A program made the translations under genes and the position numbers. From positions 56,823 through 120,822 of the forward strand of contig NZBA01000020.1 in assembly GCA_002686265.1 (NCBI GenBank): a stretch of DNA of 64,000 nucleotides. The letters are read 5' to 3'. Below, in pieces: positions 7,334-16,662 of this stretch. Source of the stretch: Planctomycetota bacterium. Lineage in GTDB: Bacteria; Planctomycetota; UBA1135; GCA-002686595. Positions within the stretch are counted from its first letter, which is position 1. Every line of letters starts with the position of its first letter. Under the pieces are notes generated by a model that worked only from the letters and a program-made list of their open reading frames with translations, was not told the DNA's origin and made no database searches.

Positions 7334-8628
7334 AGCTCCAGCCCGACCACTTCGAACGCGTAGTCGCTGTAGCTCGTCATCGTCCCGCGCAGCCAGAGCA
7401 GGACGCGCGGCTCGCCTGCGGGCACGATCGGGCGCAGCTGGTCGGCGTTCGAGTCGTGCGTGAGCGCCTCGAAGGTCCACGTGGCACCGTCATCGTCGGA
7501 GCGCGCGCGGAAGAGCTCACGGTGGCGTTGGCCGTCGGTCTTGGAGACCAGCGGCTCGCCGCTTCGGGGGTCGGCGTCGGTCGAGAGGAAGACCGTCATC
7601 GGATCGGAAGGGTCGACGGCGGCGAGGCCGGTGTAGTCGTCTTCGCCGGGGTAGAGGCGCGTCCCGGCGTGCGCCAGCTCGTGCACGCGCCACCGAACGC
7701 CGTCGAAGCGCGCGTGGTGGAAGCGGTGATCGGCGCCCCCCCTGCCCCGTGGCTTGCCCGCGCCGTCCACCTGCGTCGTGAACACGCAGACCGGCCGACC
7801 GTCGGTGTCGAGCTCCAGGTCGCAGGGCCACGCCACGGCGTCGGGTCCGCCGGCGAACACCCGCGTGAGGGCGTCGGGAGCCGGCGGCGCCTTGCCCACT
7901 TCCCCGACCTGCGCGCCGCCAGAGCCCGAGACGGTCGTTCCCCGCAGGACGCCGTGGAAAAGGCTGTTGTCGAAGTCCCGCGGGTGTTGCTCGGTCGCGA
8001 GCATGTGGACGGTCCCGTCCCCGGCGCTCGCGTACTTCAAGTAGGGCCGCCCGGGCCCGCCGAGGACTTGTCCCACCCAGGTCCAAGAGCGCCCCCCGTC
8101 CTCGGAGATCATCAGGTTTGGATTCCAACCCGGACCGCGGAACAGGTTGAGGACGCGCCCCGGCCGCCCGCCGCTGTGCAGGTTGGCGTAGGTCACGCCC
8201 ATGCGGGCCTCCGGCGCGATCGCGACGCGCTCCTCGGCGCTCCAGGCTGCCTTCTTCCCGATGCCCGTGCTCCGCCGCCAGCGCACGAGGTGGTCGGAGC
8301 CGTGCCTTGCGTACACCGCCAGCAAGCCCCCGCCGTCGGTGCGCAACAGGGCCGGGGCGTCGTGGTCGTCGAGCTCTAGGCGGTCGTGGAGCTCCATCCG
8401 CCATGTCTCTCCCGTGGCGGGCCGCCAGAAGGAGAGCCCGACGTCCCCGCGCCGCGCCGGATCGTGCCGGCCCGCGGCCACCGAGCCGACGACGACGATC
8501 CCCCCGGAGGAGAGGGCCCGCTCGTCCTGGAACCAGCACCACCCGCCGTCGTCGTCGAGGACCACGGGCTCGGGAAGGTCTGTGGCCTGAGCGAGGAGCG
8601 GGAGCAGGACGGGGACCGGGGAGAGCAC
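7330..8628 (-). CDS. Secreted BNR_4-repeat protein (sialidase-fold polysaccharide enzyme or binding protein)
   Basis: About 432 aa. The frame stays open far upstream, but only from the GTG at 8628 does it give a plausible export signal (LSPVPVLLPLLAQA) followed by conserved sequence; the start is therefore tentative. The body opens with DDGGWCWFQDERAL, a hallmark of the BNR_4 family, followed by Asp-box-like units such as SEDGGRSWTW and SDDDGATWTF. The fold is a six- or seven-bladed propeller found in sialidases and some polysaccharide lyases. No substrate can be assigned. It probably acts outside the cytoplasm on glycans. Confidence 0.8.
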   Translation of the reverse strand: MLSPVPVLLPLLAQATDLPEPVVLDDDGGWCWFQDERALSSGGIVVVGSVAAGRHDPARRGDVGLSFWRPATGETWRMELHDRLELDDHDAPALLRTDGGGLLAVYARHGSDHLVRWRRSTGIGKKAAWSAEERVAIAPEARMGVTYANLHSGGRPGRVLNLFRGPGWNPNLMISEDGGRSWTWVGQVLGGPGRPYLKYASAGDGTVHMLATEQHPRDFDNSLFHGVLRGTTVSGSGGAQVGEVGKAPPAPDALTRVFAGGPDAVAWPCDLELDTDGRPVCVFTTQVDGAGKPRGRGGADHRFHHARFDGVRWRVHELAHAGTRLYPGEDDYTGLAAVDPSDPMTVFLSTDADPRSGEPLVSKTDGQRHRELFRARSDDDGATWTFEALTHDSNADQLRPIVPAGEPRVLLWLRGTMTSYSDYAFEVVGLEL

Positions 8629-8800
8629 GCCGGGGGGGAGGTTACGCTTGGGCCCGGCGCAGGTCCACCGCCCCTCGGGGCCCCCGGGAGGCGCGCGGGA
8701 GGGCGGCGGCCCCTGCGCTCCCCTCGATCGGAGGCGAAGGAGTACCCCGGGGGCGGGCCGCCTCCTTCCTTCTTCCCTTCCTCGCCAGGAGAAGAACCTG

Positions 8801-10348
8801 ATGGACACACTTCGAGCCTTGTTCCTCCCGTGCTTCCTCGTCTCGACGGCCAGCTCCCAGGAGACGATCGACACCCTCTTCGGCGCTGCGGCCGGAGATC
8901 GCTTCGGGGCAGCCGTGGCGATCGTCGGCGACGTCGACTCCGACGGGCGGGCCGACTTCGCGGCGGGCGCGCCCGGCAGCGACGCGGCCGGGACCGACGC
9001 GGGGCGCGTCACCGTCTACTCGGGCGTGGATCGCAAGGAACTCTTCTCGGTCGACGGCCCCGCACCGGGGAGTCGCTTCGGCGAGTCCGTCGATGGAGTG
9101 GGCGACATCGACCTCGACGGCGTCGACGACCTCATTGCCGGCGCGCCCGGCGCCAGCCGGGCCCTGGTGTTCTCGGGGGTCGACGGCGCGATCCTCTACG
9201 ATCTCGCCCCGGCCACGGGAGGGCTGTTCGGTACGAGCGTTGCCGGCGTGGGCCACGCCGATACGGACGCCTGGCCCGACTTCGCGGTGGGCGCCACGGT
9301 GGGGAACGGCGTGTGGGTCTTCTCGGGCAGGACCGGCGGCCTGCACTGGAACGCCCCCGGTACCGCCCGCGACCTCGGGGGCCTCGGTGACGTCGACCAG
9401 GACGGCTTCGACGACCTCATCGCGGGGGACTACACCTTCGACGCCTACGGAGGTCGCGCCGTCGTGTACTCCGGCCTGACTGGCTCGGTGATCCGCGCGC
9501 ACTACGGGGACCCCGGGTGGCAGGACCACCTGGGCAAGGGTGCGACCGGCGTGGGCGACGTCGACGGAGACGGCGTGGGGGACTACGGCTACGGAGTTCC
9601 GTGCAACTGCTTCGCATCCCACTACGTCGAGGTGATATCGGGGGCGACCGGCGCGCTGATCTACTGGTTGAGCGAGTACACCATCGGCTGGGACGTCGCA
9701 GGTGCGGGAGACCTCGATCTCGACGGTACGCCCGACATCCTGGCGAGCGTGCCGGGTTCGGTGTTCGCCTTCTCCGGAGCGGACGGGAGCGACCTGTTCG
9801 CCTACGGAAGCGCGGGCATGATCGACGGCGGCGCGGACGTCGATGGCGACGGATTCCCCGACATCCTCGCCGGAGCGGAATGGGACTCGACCAACGGGAA
9901 CGCGGCGGGGCGGGTCTCCCTCTACACTCTCGGCTGCCCCTATCCCGCGCCTCAGAACTACTGCACGGCCCTGGCGAACACGACCGGCCTCCCCGCTGCG
10001 ATGGGCTGGCAGAACTCGACCTCGATCCAGGCGAACAACTTCCGATTGCTCGCGACGGACTGCCCGCCGCACCAGAATGGCGTGTTCTTCTACGGGTTGA
10101 CGCCGACCCAGGTCCCCTTCGGCGAGGGCAACCTGTGCATCACCGGCACGATGCAACGCCTGTCCGTGGTCAACACCGGCTCGGCGGGCGTTCCGAGCTA
10201 CTCCCTCGACTTCACCGACCCGCCGGCCAGTTCGGGCCAGATCCATGCTGGTGACACCTGGTACTTCTCCTTCTGGTTCCGCGATCCGGCCGGCGGCCCG
10301 TCCGGCTTCAACCTCGCCGACGGTCTGCAGGCCTCGTTCTGCCCGTGA
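8801..10348 (+). CDS. Secreted FG-GAP/integrin-like repeat protein with conserved C-terminal module
   Basis: A 515-aa protein starting at ATG with CAGGAG upstream. Residues 1-20 are a signal peptide. At least six repeats carry a D-x-D-x-D-G calcium loop (DVDSDGRADF, DIDLDGVDDL, DVDQDGFDDL, DVDGDGVGDY, DLDLDGTPDI, DVDGDGFPDI), so a calcium-stabilised beta-propeller is expected. From about residue 380 the repeats give way to a Cys-containing module: CPYPAPQNYC, then VFFYG...PFGEGNLC and a final FWFRDPAGGPSGFNLADG ending in FCP. The same module ends the protein at 31514-33217, and a related one ends three other secreted proteins here. Function unknown; surface location inferred. Confidence 0.85.
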   Translation: MDTLRALFLPCFLVSTASSQETIDTLFGAAAGDRFGAAVAIVGDVDSDGRADFAAGAPGSDAAGTDAGRVTVYSGVDRKELFSVDGPAPGSRFGESVDGVGDIDLDGVDDLIAGAPGASRALVFSGVDGAILYDLAPATGGLFGTSVAGVGHADTDAWPDFAVGATVGNGVWVFSGRTGGLHWNAPGTARDLGGLGDVDQDGFDDLIAGDYTFDAYGGRAVVYSGLTGSVIRAHYGDPGWQDHLGKGATGVGDVDGDGVGDYGYGVPCNCFASHYVEVISGATGALIYWLSEYTIGWDVAGAGDLDLDGTPDILASVPGSVFAFSGADGSDLFAYGSAGMIDGGADVDGDGFPDILAGAEWDSTNGNAAGRVSLYTLGCPYPAPQNYCTALANTTGLPAAMGWQNSTSIQANNFRLLATDCPPHQNGVFFYGLTPTQVPFGEGNLCITGTMQRLSVVNTGSAGVPSYSLDFTDPPASSGQIHAGDTWYFSFWFRDPAGGPSGFNLADGLQASFCP

Positions 10349-10398
10349 TCCGCGCGGACCGGTGAGTGCGCCCCGCTGAGGCGGGTGTCGGGGCCGAC

Positions 10399-12189
10399 TC
10401 AGTCGGCGATCGACAGGGTCAGCTCGAGCGTGGCGCCGGGCAGCAGCTCGCCCGTCACCGGGAGGAGGCGCCCGCCCGGACCCGCCGAGGGGGGATGGAA
10501 CGGACGGAGGCCGACGGCGCCCGCGGGCACGATGGGCATGACGTAGGGTGAGCGCTCGAAGAAGACGGTCGTGCCGGGAGCCTCCCCACCGACCCCGGCG
10601 AGGCCCCCGCGCAGGAGCAGGAGCGTGAGCGGTCCGGTGTAGCGGCCGCCCTTCGAGTCGACGGCGACCAAGGACACTCGGCCGCACGCCGCCAGGTCCA
10701 CCACCCAGGTGGCTCGGCGCGCCGCGAGGACGACGACCTCCTCGGGAGGATCTCCAGCCGGCGGGTGTGAGAAGAGGCCGCCCGGGGAGCGGAAGCGGGC
10801 ACCGTATCGGCCCGCGGGGATGCCGACGAAGATCGGATCGACGCGCTCTCCCGCCTCGACAGCGAACTGGAGGGCTCCCCCGGACTCCGCCGTCAGGCTG
10901 AGGGTCCCCCGCCCGCCGGTCAGAAACGGGCTCGTGAGCGAGGGGACGGTCGCTCCCTCGAAGAGGAGCTCCAAGGACCCGTGGCCGTCGGGCGGGTCGC
11001 TGCGCTCGAGGGTCAGCACCTGTTCGGAGACGACCCCGTCGAGAACGGGACCAGCCCAGACCTCTGCCTCGAGGGTGTCGTATCCGGGCAGGTCGAGCCG
11101 GAAGGGGAACGGCCCGAGCCGCTCCACGTGGCGATGCGAGGCGAACAGGTACTCGAATCGGACCGACCGGTCCCCATCGGTAGTCTCCGACCCCGCGCCG
11201 TTTCCCAACACCAGGGCGAAGTTGGGCCTGCTGATGTACCGCACGCCCGCGACCGCGCCCGTGTCGAGAGGGAGGCGACCCCCGACGACGAGGCGAGGAT
11301 CCAAGACCAGTGGCGCACCATCCGCTTCGCGCAGCCTGAGGCGGACTCCGTGCAGCCGCGCCACTTCGATCTCGACGGGGTGCGGTCCCGCGACGGCCCC
11401 GATCAACGGACTCGCCGTCGAGTACCCCTCACCGGCGGCGACGAGCGAGAAGGGGGTGCCTGCCCGCAGCCCGCCGAGTCGGAACGCCCCACCCGGACCG
11501 CTGTGCGCCAGGTGCACTCTGGGATCTCCGAGGGCGCCGCGCACGGCCAGGTCCGCGGGTGGGAGCTTGACCGGCGTCGGCCAGGCCAGGACTCCCAGTC
11601 CCTCCACGCCTGTTCCGTCATGAGTCACGACCCTCCCGTGGATCGACCCCGCTGCCCGCAGGGCGAGCTCCACGAAGTGCGGCAGGGCATCGTGGCAGTA
11701 GACCTCGGCCTGCGTCCGACCCTCGAAGCGAGCACCGATCCACACGGGCGCGTCCGGACGCTCGGCCACCGTCAAGATGCCGGCCGCGTTCGTGGATCCC
11801 TGGAAGTCCAGGATGGGAATCCGCTCGGAGTAGTCCGCGACGTAGACCTCGGCGCCCGCTAGGGGCCGGCCGTTCTCATTGACGGTCGCGACGGTGAGGT
11901 GCGCCGGTGGGGAGCCGGCTTCCCGAGGGGATGGGATCATCCGTCGAGCCGACGGCTCTCCCTGGTCGTTCTCCGGCGCCCGAGGCGTGGACTCCCCAAC
12001 GCGGACCGGATGGTGGTGGTCCGTGGTGGAGAGGGCCGCTGAGCCTGCACCGAAGAGGGAGGACCACAGGTGTACCGTCGCAACGCCCGCCGCCGCTGCG
12101 ATCAAGGACGCGGTCAACAACAGCCTGGTCCGGCGGCGAGGGGAACCCCGTGTCGGCGAGGCATGCGACCCGCGATGCTCAGAGGGCAT
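10399..12189 (-). CDS. Membrane-anchored carboxypeptidase-regulatory-like surface protein
   Basis: A 596-aa protein. An Arg-rich N-terminus precedes one hydrophobic segment (about residues 22-44), consistent with a membrane anchor and an extracytoplasmic body. The segment starting HLTVATVNENGRPLAGAEVYVAD is a carboxypeptidase-regulatory-like (beta-sandwich) domain, followed by a second one with GSIHGRVVTHDGTGVEGLGV. No catalytic motif is visible. The ribosome site is weak, so the start could be internal. The stop lies 51 bases from the convergent FG-GAP gene. The protein at 47863-49689 has the same layout. A structural surface role is inferred. Confidence 0.75.
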   Translation of the reverse strand: MPSEHRGSHASPTRGSPRRRTRLLLTASLIAAAAGVATVHLWSSLFGAGSAALSTTDHHHPVRVGESTPRAPENDQGEPSARRMIPSPREAGSPPAHLTVATVNENGRPLAGAEVYVADYSERIPILDFQGSTNAAGILTVAERPDAPVWIGARFEGRTQAEVYCHDALPHFVELALRAAGSIHGRVVTHDGTGVEGLGVLAWPTPVKLPPADLAVRGALGDPRVHLAHSGPGGAFRLGGLRAGTPFSLVAAGEGYSTASPLIGAVAGPHPVEIEVARLHGVRLRLREADGAPLVLDPRLVVGGRLPLDTGAVAGVRYISRPNFALVLGNGAGSETTDGDRSVRFEYLFASHRHVERLGPFPFRLDLPGYDTLEAEVWAGPVLDGVVSEQVLTLERSDPPDGHGSLELLFEGATVPSLTSPFLTGGRGTLSLTAESGGALQFAVEAGERVDPIFVGIPAGRYGARFRSPGGLFSHPPAGDPPEEVVVLAARRATWVVDLAACGRVSLVAVDSKGGRYTGPLTLLLLRGGLAGVGGEAPGTTVFFERSPYVMPIVPAGAVGLRPFHPPSAGPGGRLLPVTGELLPGATLELTLSIAD

Positions 12190-12255
12190 GAGATCCCGAG
12201 AACCAAGAGCGGACGGTCATCGAGCTCGCCTCCCACTCGGCGGAAGCGTCCGTGC

Positions 12256-12689
12256 CTACTGACAACGCGCGTAGGTGTCGAACAGCAGGGGATCCTCGGA
12301 GATCCAGCGGATGATCCCCGTGCAGAGCCCGCTGTCGGGGCAGGCGGCTGTACCGCAGTCGCCGTAGGGGACGGGTCCACCGGACGCGTCGGGGGGGGGA
12401 CGAGGACGATGTCGCAGCAGTCATCACAGGCAGAGCCGGCGTAGCAGGAACACCGGGCACCTTCGCCGGCATGGGTCGTGACCAGCTCGGAGAAGCAGCC
12501 GGGAGACGGGCACTCGTCAAAGCAGGTCAACGATGCGGGCGTACCGACCGCCCCGGCCCTGATGACGCCCTCGCACTCATCACACGATGGGGCGGGGATC
12601 GGTGGCGAGCTCGGCCGCAGGCCCAGGGCCGTGAGTCCGGCGGAGAGCGTGGAGGCGGCAGCGCCGACGAGCGTGGCTTGCGAGACCAT
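12256..12689 (-). CDS. Cys-rich secreted protein interrupted by a one-base shift in a C9 tract
   Basis: The start is well supported by GAGGAGG 5 bases before ATG 12689. Frame one gives a hydrophobic N-terminus and a Cys-rich body (CDECEG, CFDEC, CSCYAGSACDDCCD). At nine G on the + strand (12391-12399) the reading changes: one base back, the sequence continues as a clean Cys-rich tail (YGDCGTAACPDSGLCTG...TYARCQ) and stops with TAG at 12256. Corrected, the protein has 144 aa and 14 Cys, enough for several disulfides. Without the shift, frame one runs on as unconserved-looking sequence into the next gene. Causes could be a -1 slip, a natural frameshift mutation, phase variation or a sequencing error in the homopolymer. 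Function unknown. Confidence 0.65.
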
Positions 12690-12801
12690 GGGGAACCTCC
12701 TCGGGGGCGAGAATCGAGTCTCCGCGCCGGGGCCGTCCTGCGCACGCTCAAATGGAGACGGGAACTCTCCGAGCGTGATCAGGATCCGGTGCGGTGCTCG
12801 G

Positions 12802-12829
12802 AGAGTACACAGGGGGAGACTGGGGTCAA
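12802..12829 (-). promoter_or_regulatory. Candidate sigma70-type promoter of the Cys-rich secreted gene
   Basis: On the minus strand TTGACC (12829-12824) is separated by 16 bases from TACTCT (12807-12802). A start of transcription near 12795 would leave a leader of about 105 bases before ATG 12689. It is the best promoter-like match in this 264-base gap, but it is only a consensus match. Confidence 0.3.
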
Positions 12830-12953
12830 GGTCGGCAGCCGCAACCGGATCGCGACGTGCCAGAGTTCGTCGGACGGACCCTGCCGAGGGCGGCGTGCTT
12901 CCCGTGAACGACGCAGGGACTCCCAAGTGTCCTGCCCATCGTCCCCGCTCGGT

Positions 12954-14780
12954 TCACGCTCCCGCGCGCAGCTCCTGCAGGCGGCGGGAGTAGGCGCGCG
13001 AGAGGTCGTTGCGCTCCATCAAGGCCAGGACGCGAGTGCCCTCCTCGCCCTCGACGATCGGGATGGCGTTGATGTTGTGGGCGGTCATGTTGCGCACCAC
13101 CTCGTCGAGGGAGTCGTCCATGCGGGCCGTGACGACCCGCTCGATCATGAAGTCGCGCACGATGACCACGTCCTGGGCCACGTCCTCGAGGTAGATGCGG
13201 CGCAGGTCGGTCAGGGAGAAGATCCCGACCAACAGCCCGTCGTCGTCCACGACCGGGAAGTAGGACTCCTTGGCGTCGGACACGGTGTGCAGCACCTGCC
13301 GCAGGGTCGCGTCCTGATGGATGAGCTGGGGAGCGCGCGTCTCCGCGAAGACGTCACGCACGCTGATGCGCTCGAGCACGTCGACCACGAAGTCGCCGGC
13401 GTGGGCCGGAGAGTCGACCACTCCGGGGACCTGGGCTTCGTACAACGACCAGCGCTGGGAGAGCAACAGGTGCAGCACCGAGACGAACATCAAGGGCGCC
13501 AGGAGCTCGTAGCCGCCGGTCATCTCGCACACCATCACGACGGCGGCCACGGGCACCTTGGCCACGCCCGCGAAGAAGCCGCCCATGCCGACCAGGGCGA
13601 AGGCGGCGGTGTGGGCGCCGAGGGCGGGGAAGAAATGCTCCGCACCCTGGCCGACGATGGCGCCCAGCATGGCGCCGATCGCCAGGGATGGCGCGAAGAC
13701 GCCCCCCGATCCTCCCGAGCCGACCGTGAAGCTCGTGGCGACGATCTTGGCCGCCACCAGAGCGCAGAGCGCCAGCATCGGGATCGAGCCCTGGATCGAG
13801 TCGAGCATCAGGCCGTAGCCGCCGAAGAGCACGCCGCGTTCGCCGGCGATGGGAGAGATCGCCAGGGCCGTCGCCCCCAGGAGCAGGCCGCCGACGGCCG
13901 GCCGTAGGGCCAGGGGGATCGACCGCGCGCGGCCGAAGAAACCGTGCACGCCGTAGAAGATGCGAGTGTAGGCGAGGCCGACGATCGTGCACAGGACCGC
14001 GAGCACGAGGTAGAGGGCGAGCTGCCGCGGATCGTCGAAGGTCAAACGCGAGAGCACCTCGTCGGGCAGCTCGATGGCGCGCTGGCGGCCGGTGACCGTG
14101 GTGAAGGTCGCATAGGCCATGATCGAGGAGATGATGCAGGGCACCATCGCGTCGCCTTCGAACTCGCTCTTGCGGTAGAGCACCTCGGGCATGAACAGCG
14201 CGCCGCCGAGAGGCGAGCAGAACACCGCGCCGATCCCCGCGCTCGAGCCGCACAACAGGAAGATGCGCCGGTCGCGGTCGCTCAGGCGCAGTGCCGAGGC
14301 GGCGGAGCTCCCCAGGCCGCTGCCGACCTGGGCGATGGGGCCTTCCTGACCCGCAGAGCCGCCACTGCCGATCGTGATCGCGCTGGTGAGGGCCTTGAGG
14401 AAGATCACGCGCGCGCGCATCACTCCCCGCAGGCGGTGATAGGCCTCGATCACCGAGTCCGTGCCGTGGCCGCCCGACTCCGGCGAGAAGCGCGCGATCA
14501 AGACGCCGGTCAAGAGGCCTCCGAGGGTCGGGATGGCGACCAAGAGCCATGCCCGATCGTCGAGCACCGCCACGCCCTCGCTCATGGCCGCCAGGCCCGC
14601 AGGCGCCCGCAAGCCCCAGTGCGACGCCTGATCCAGGAGCCAGTGGAAAGCGGCGCCCACCAGACCGCCGGCCACGCCGATCAGCGAGGCGAAGACGACC
14701 CACTTGGAGACGCTGCCGAGCTGGAGGAGTTGCGCCAGGGGCCGGAAGGGCGCCGCGGCTCTTTCGAGTCCCGAGGGCAT
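12954..14780 (-). CDS. ClC-family chloride channel/transporter with C-terminal CBS pair
   Basis: A 608-aa membrane protein. The voltage-gated ClC core spans about residues 25-440 with the selectivity motifs GSGGSAGQEGP (gating Glu146) and GSGGSGGVFAPSLAIG. The C-terminal 150 residues form two CBS domains (around DATLRQVLHTVSDAKE and RMDDSLDEVVRNMTAHN), which in relatives bind adenosyl nucleotides and modulate gating. The Glu in GQEGP is kept, so ion gating is possible; whether it is a channel or a Cl-/H+ exchanger cannot be decided here. The stop-to-start spacing of 14 bases from the gene at 14795-15190 suggests co-transcription. Confidence 0.92.
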   Translation of the reverse strand: MPSGLERAAAPFRPLAQLLQLGSVSKWVVFASLIGVAGGLVGAAFHWLLDQASHWGLRAPAGLAAMSEGVAVLDDRAWLLVAIPTLGGLLTGVLIARFSPESGGHGTDSVIEAYHRLRGVMRARVIFLKALTSAITIGSGGSAGQEGPIAQVGSGLGSSAASALRLSDRDRRIFLLCGSSAGIGAVFCSPLGGALFMPEVLYRKSEFEGDAMVPCIISSIMAYATFTTVTGRQRAIELPDEVLSRLTFDDPRQLALYLVLAVLCTIVGLAYTRIFYGVHGFFGRARSIPLALRPAVGGLLLGATALAISPIAGERGVLFGGYGLMLDSIQGSIPMLALCALVAAKIVATSFTVGSGGSGGVFAPSLAIGAMLGAIVGQGAEHFFPALGAHTAAFALVGMGGFFAGVAKVPVAAVVMVCEMTGGYELLAPLMFVSVLHLLLSQRWSLYEAQVPGVVDSPAHAGDFVVDVLERISVRDVFAETRAPQLIHQDATLRQVLHTVSDAKESYFPVVDDDGLLVGIFSLTDLRRIYLEDVAQDVVIVRDFMIERVVTARMDDSLDEVVRNMTAHNINAIPIVEGEEGTRVLALMERNDLSRAYSRRLQELRAGA

Positions 14781-14794
14781 GACGAGAGCGCAGC

Positions 14795-15190
14795 CTACCG
14801 CCCAGGTGCTCTCCCGTCCTGCTCGGCCTCGGGCTCTTCTTCAAGCGGAGGACGCGTCTCGTCGCCGGGCCACAGCTTCTCACGTCGCTCGCCCATCTCC
14901 TCGCGTAGGCGCTCGGCGATCGACTCGCCGCCGCAGAGGGCGAGGGCATCGTGATTGAGCTGGCACACGGCGCACACCGGGCGCAGGCCGCGGTAGCTCA
15001 TGATGTCGAGCTTGCCGAGGACGACGTCCTCCAGCCCGTGGTGCTCCGCGTCGCGCGCCGTGCCGTCTTCGTCGAAGCCGAAAAAAGCCTTCACCTCGAC
15101 CGCGCTGCGGCGGCAGAGGAAGCAGCGATCCTCCCCGCCGGAGCGGTCGAGGGCCGCGAAGTACTCCTGAAAGTGTCGGTCGAGGGCCAC
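14795..15190 (-). CDS. Hypothetical protein with two CxxC pairs
   Basis: A 131-aa protein starting at GTG. Two Cys pairs (CFLC near residue 23 and CAVC near 93, the latter followed by LNHD) look like a zinc-binding site. The C-terminus is a charged tail rich in Glu and Pro. I do not recognise a family. It is transcribed with the ClC gene 14 bases downstream. Confidence 0.6.
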   Translation of the reverse strand: MALDRHFQEYFAALDRSGGEDRCFLCRRSAVEVKAFFGFDEDGTARDAEHHGLEDVVLGKLDIMSYRGLRPVCAVCQLNHDALALCGGESIAERLREEMGERREKLWPGDETRPPLEEEPEAEQDGRAPGR

Positions 15191-15231
15191 GGTGGTGCGC
15201 TCCGGCCCGGCGCGGGCCTCGCCCAGTCTAC

Positions 15232-16581
15232 CTACAACAGCTCGCCCTCGGGCACGCGCTCGACGCCGAGCGGGCGCTCGGGATCGTCGGTGATCCCGTA
15301 GACCAACCGCAGCGGCTCGCAGCCGAAGGCGGTCCGCAGATCAGTGAGCTCGCTCTCCAGGGCGGCGGTCGAGCGCCGCCGGTCGGGGACCACCACCGCC
15401 GCCACCGTCCCGCCGCCGGCGGTGCGACCCACCGCACGCACGAAGGTCCCGTCGAAGCGGCCCTGCTCGACGATCTCGTCGCCGACGTCCTCGGCCGCCT
15501 CGCGCCGCAGGTGGTCGAGGATGAAGTCCAGGCGCGCCTCGTCGAACAAACGCGGCAGGTCGGGCTCGATGAAGCGCTCCATCACCCGCGCGCCGCGGTT
15601 GGCGTTCACCAGGCTCACGTGCGGCTGCAGGTGGCGGAAGTGGAACGTCAGGAAGCGGTCGGCGATGTGCCACATCCCGCGCCGTGAGCGCAGGGGGTCG
15701 GGATCGGTGATCGGGATCTCGCGCTCGACCAGCCCGAGCTCGCGCAGCACGCTCAAGTACTTGTTGGCCGTCGAGGAATCGACACCGACCGAGAGGGCGA
15801 TGTCGCCCACGCGCCGCTCGCCGCGCGCCACCGCCGACAGGATGCTGTTGTAGGTGGCGGGATTGGAGAGCTCGTTGCGCAGCAGGAACTGCACCTCGTC
15901 GAACAGGTAGCCCTCGGGGCGCAGCACCTCGCGCAGGATGTTCTCGCGCAGCCCGCAAGCATCGTCGAAGCGGCGCAGGTAGGCGGGCATCCCGCCCAGG
16001 ACGGCGTAGGCCAACAGGCGGTCGCGCACCTTCCAGCGCCCGAAGAAGGCGAGGGTGTCGGGCGGGGTGAGCGGCTCGAGCCGGCGCTGCCCGGTGCGCC
16101 GGCCGAACAGAGGCGAGCGCTCGGCGAGCACCTCGCGCTCCATGAAGGACACCTGGCTCCCGCACAACACGATCATCAACCCGCTGCGCTTGCCGCGCGT
16201 GTCCCAGAAGCGTTGCAGGATCGACGGCAGACCCTTGTTGGCCTCGCACAGGTAGGGGAACTCGTCGAGCACGACCACCAGCCGTTCGGAAGCCGAACGC
16301 TCGGCGACGAAGGCCAAGGCCGCATCCCAATCGGGCAGCTCGACCCCCGCGGCGAGGTCGTCGTCGATCCCGGCCGCGATAGCGTCGCGGAAGGCGCGCA
16401 GGTTGTCCTTCTCGCGCACCTGCGCGGCTTGGAAGTAGACCGCTCGCCGACCAGCGCAGAAGCGCTGCAGGAGCTCGGTCTTGCCCACGCGCCGGCGACC
16501 GTAGAGTACGAACAGCTCGGGCCGACCACGGTCGTGAAGCTCCTCGAGGATCGCCAGCTCTCTGTCTCGACCGATGAACAC
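15232..16581 (-). CDS. Archaeal-type AAA ATPase with DUF234-like C-terminus
   Basis: A 449-aa protein starting at GTG. The N-terminal ATPase_2 domain has Walker A GRRRVGKT (28-35) and Walker B VVLDEFPYL (Asp106-Glu107). A winged-helix region follows (IALSVGVDSSTANKYLSVLRELGLV), then a DUF234-type C-terminal domain containing MWHIADRFLTFHFRHL. Such ATPases are common in archaea and scattered in bacteria. Their function is not established; a DNA-linked or defence role is often guessed. The upstream 40 bases are unusually A/T-rich for this genome and hold a long inverted repeat touching the start codon, which fits horizontal acquisition or autoregulation. Confidence 0.85.
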   Translation of the reverse strand: MFIGRDRELAILEELHDRGRPELFVLYGRRRVGKTELLQRFCAGRRAVYFQAAQVREKDNLRAFRDAIAAGIDDDLAAGVELPDWDAALAFVAERSASERLVVVLDEFPYLCEANKGLPSILQRFWDTRGKRSGLMIVLCGSQVSFMEREVLAERSPLFGRRTGQRRLEPLTPPDTLAFFGRWKVRDRLLAYAVLGGMPAYLRRFDDACGLRENILREVLRPEGYLFDEVQFLLRNELSNPATYNSILSAVARGERRVGDIALSVGVDSSTANKYLSVLRELGLVEREIPITDPDPLRSRRGMWHIADRFLTFHFRHLQPHVSLVNANRGARVMERFIEPDLPRLFDEARLDFILDHLRREAAEDVGDEIVEQGRFDGTFVRAVGRTAGGGTVAAVVVPDRRRSTAALESELTDLRTAFGCEPLRLVYGITDDPERPLGVERVPEGELL

Positions 16582-16616
16582 GCCTAGTGTATACGGTAAA
16601 GTAGTATACTGAGGCG
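16581..16616. promoter_or_regulatory. A/T-rich inverted repeat at the start of the DUF234 ATPase gene
   Basis: Arms at 16581-16594 and 16604-16616 (CGCCT...GTATAC and GTATAC...AGGCG, about 12 matching positions) surround a 9-base spacer GGTAAAGTA. One arm overlaps the start codon. The stretch is far less GC-rich than its surroundings. It could hold the promoter (TATACT is present) and an operator that blocks initiation. Confidence 0.45.
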
Positions 16617-16662
16617 TATAGAAAAGGCGGAAACTGGGGCTCCAGGGATGGGTTCGCGCGCA

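Noticed and set aside
8629..9012. Longer N-terminus for the BNR_4 protein
   Set aside because: The open frame continues to 9012 but runs into the divergent FG-GAP gene and gives a basic, non-export-like leader.
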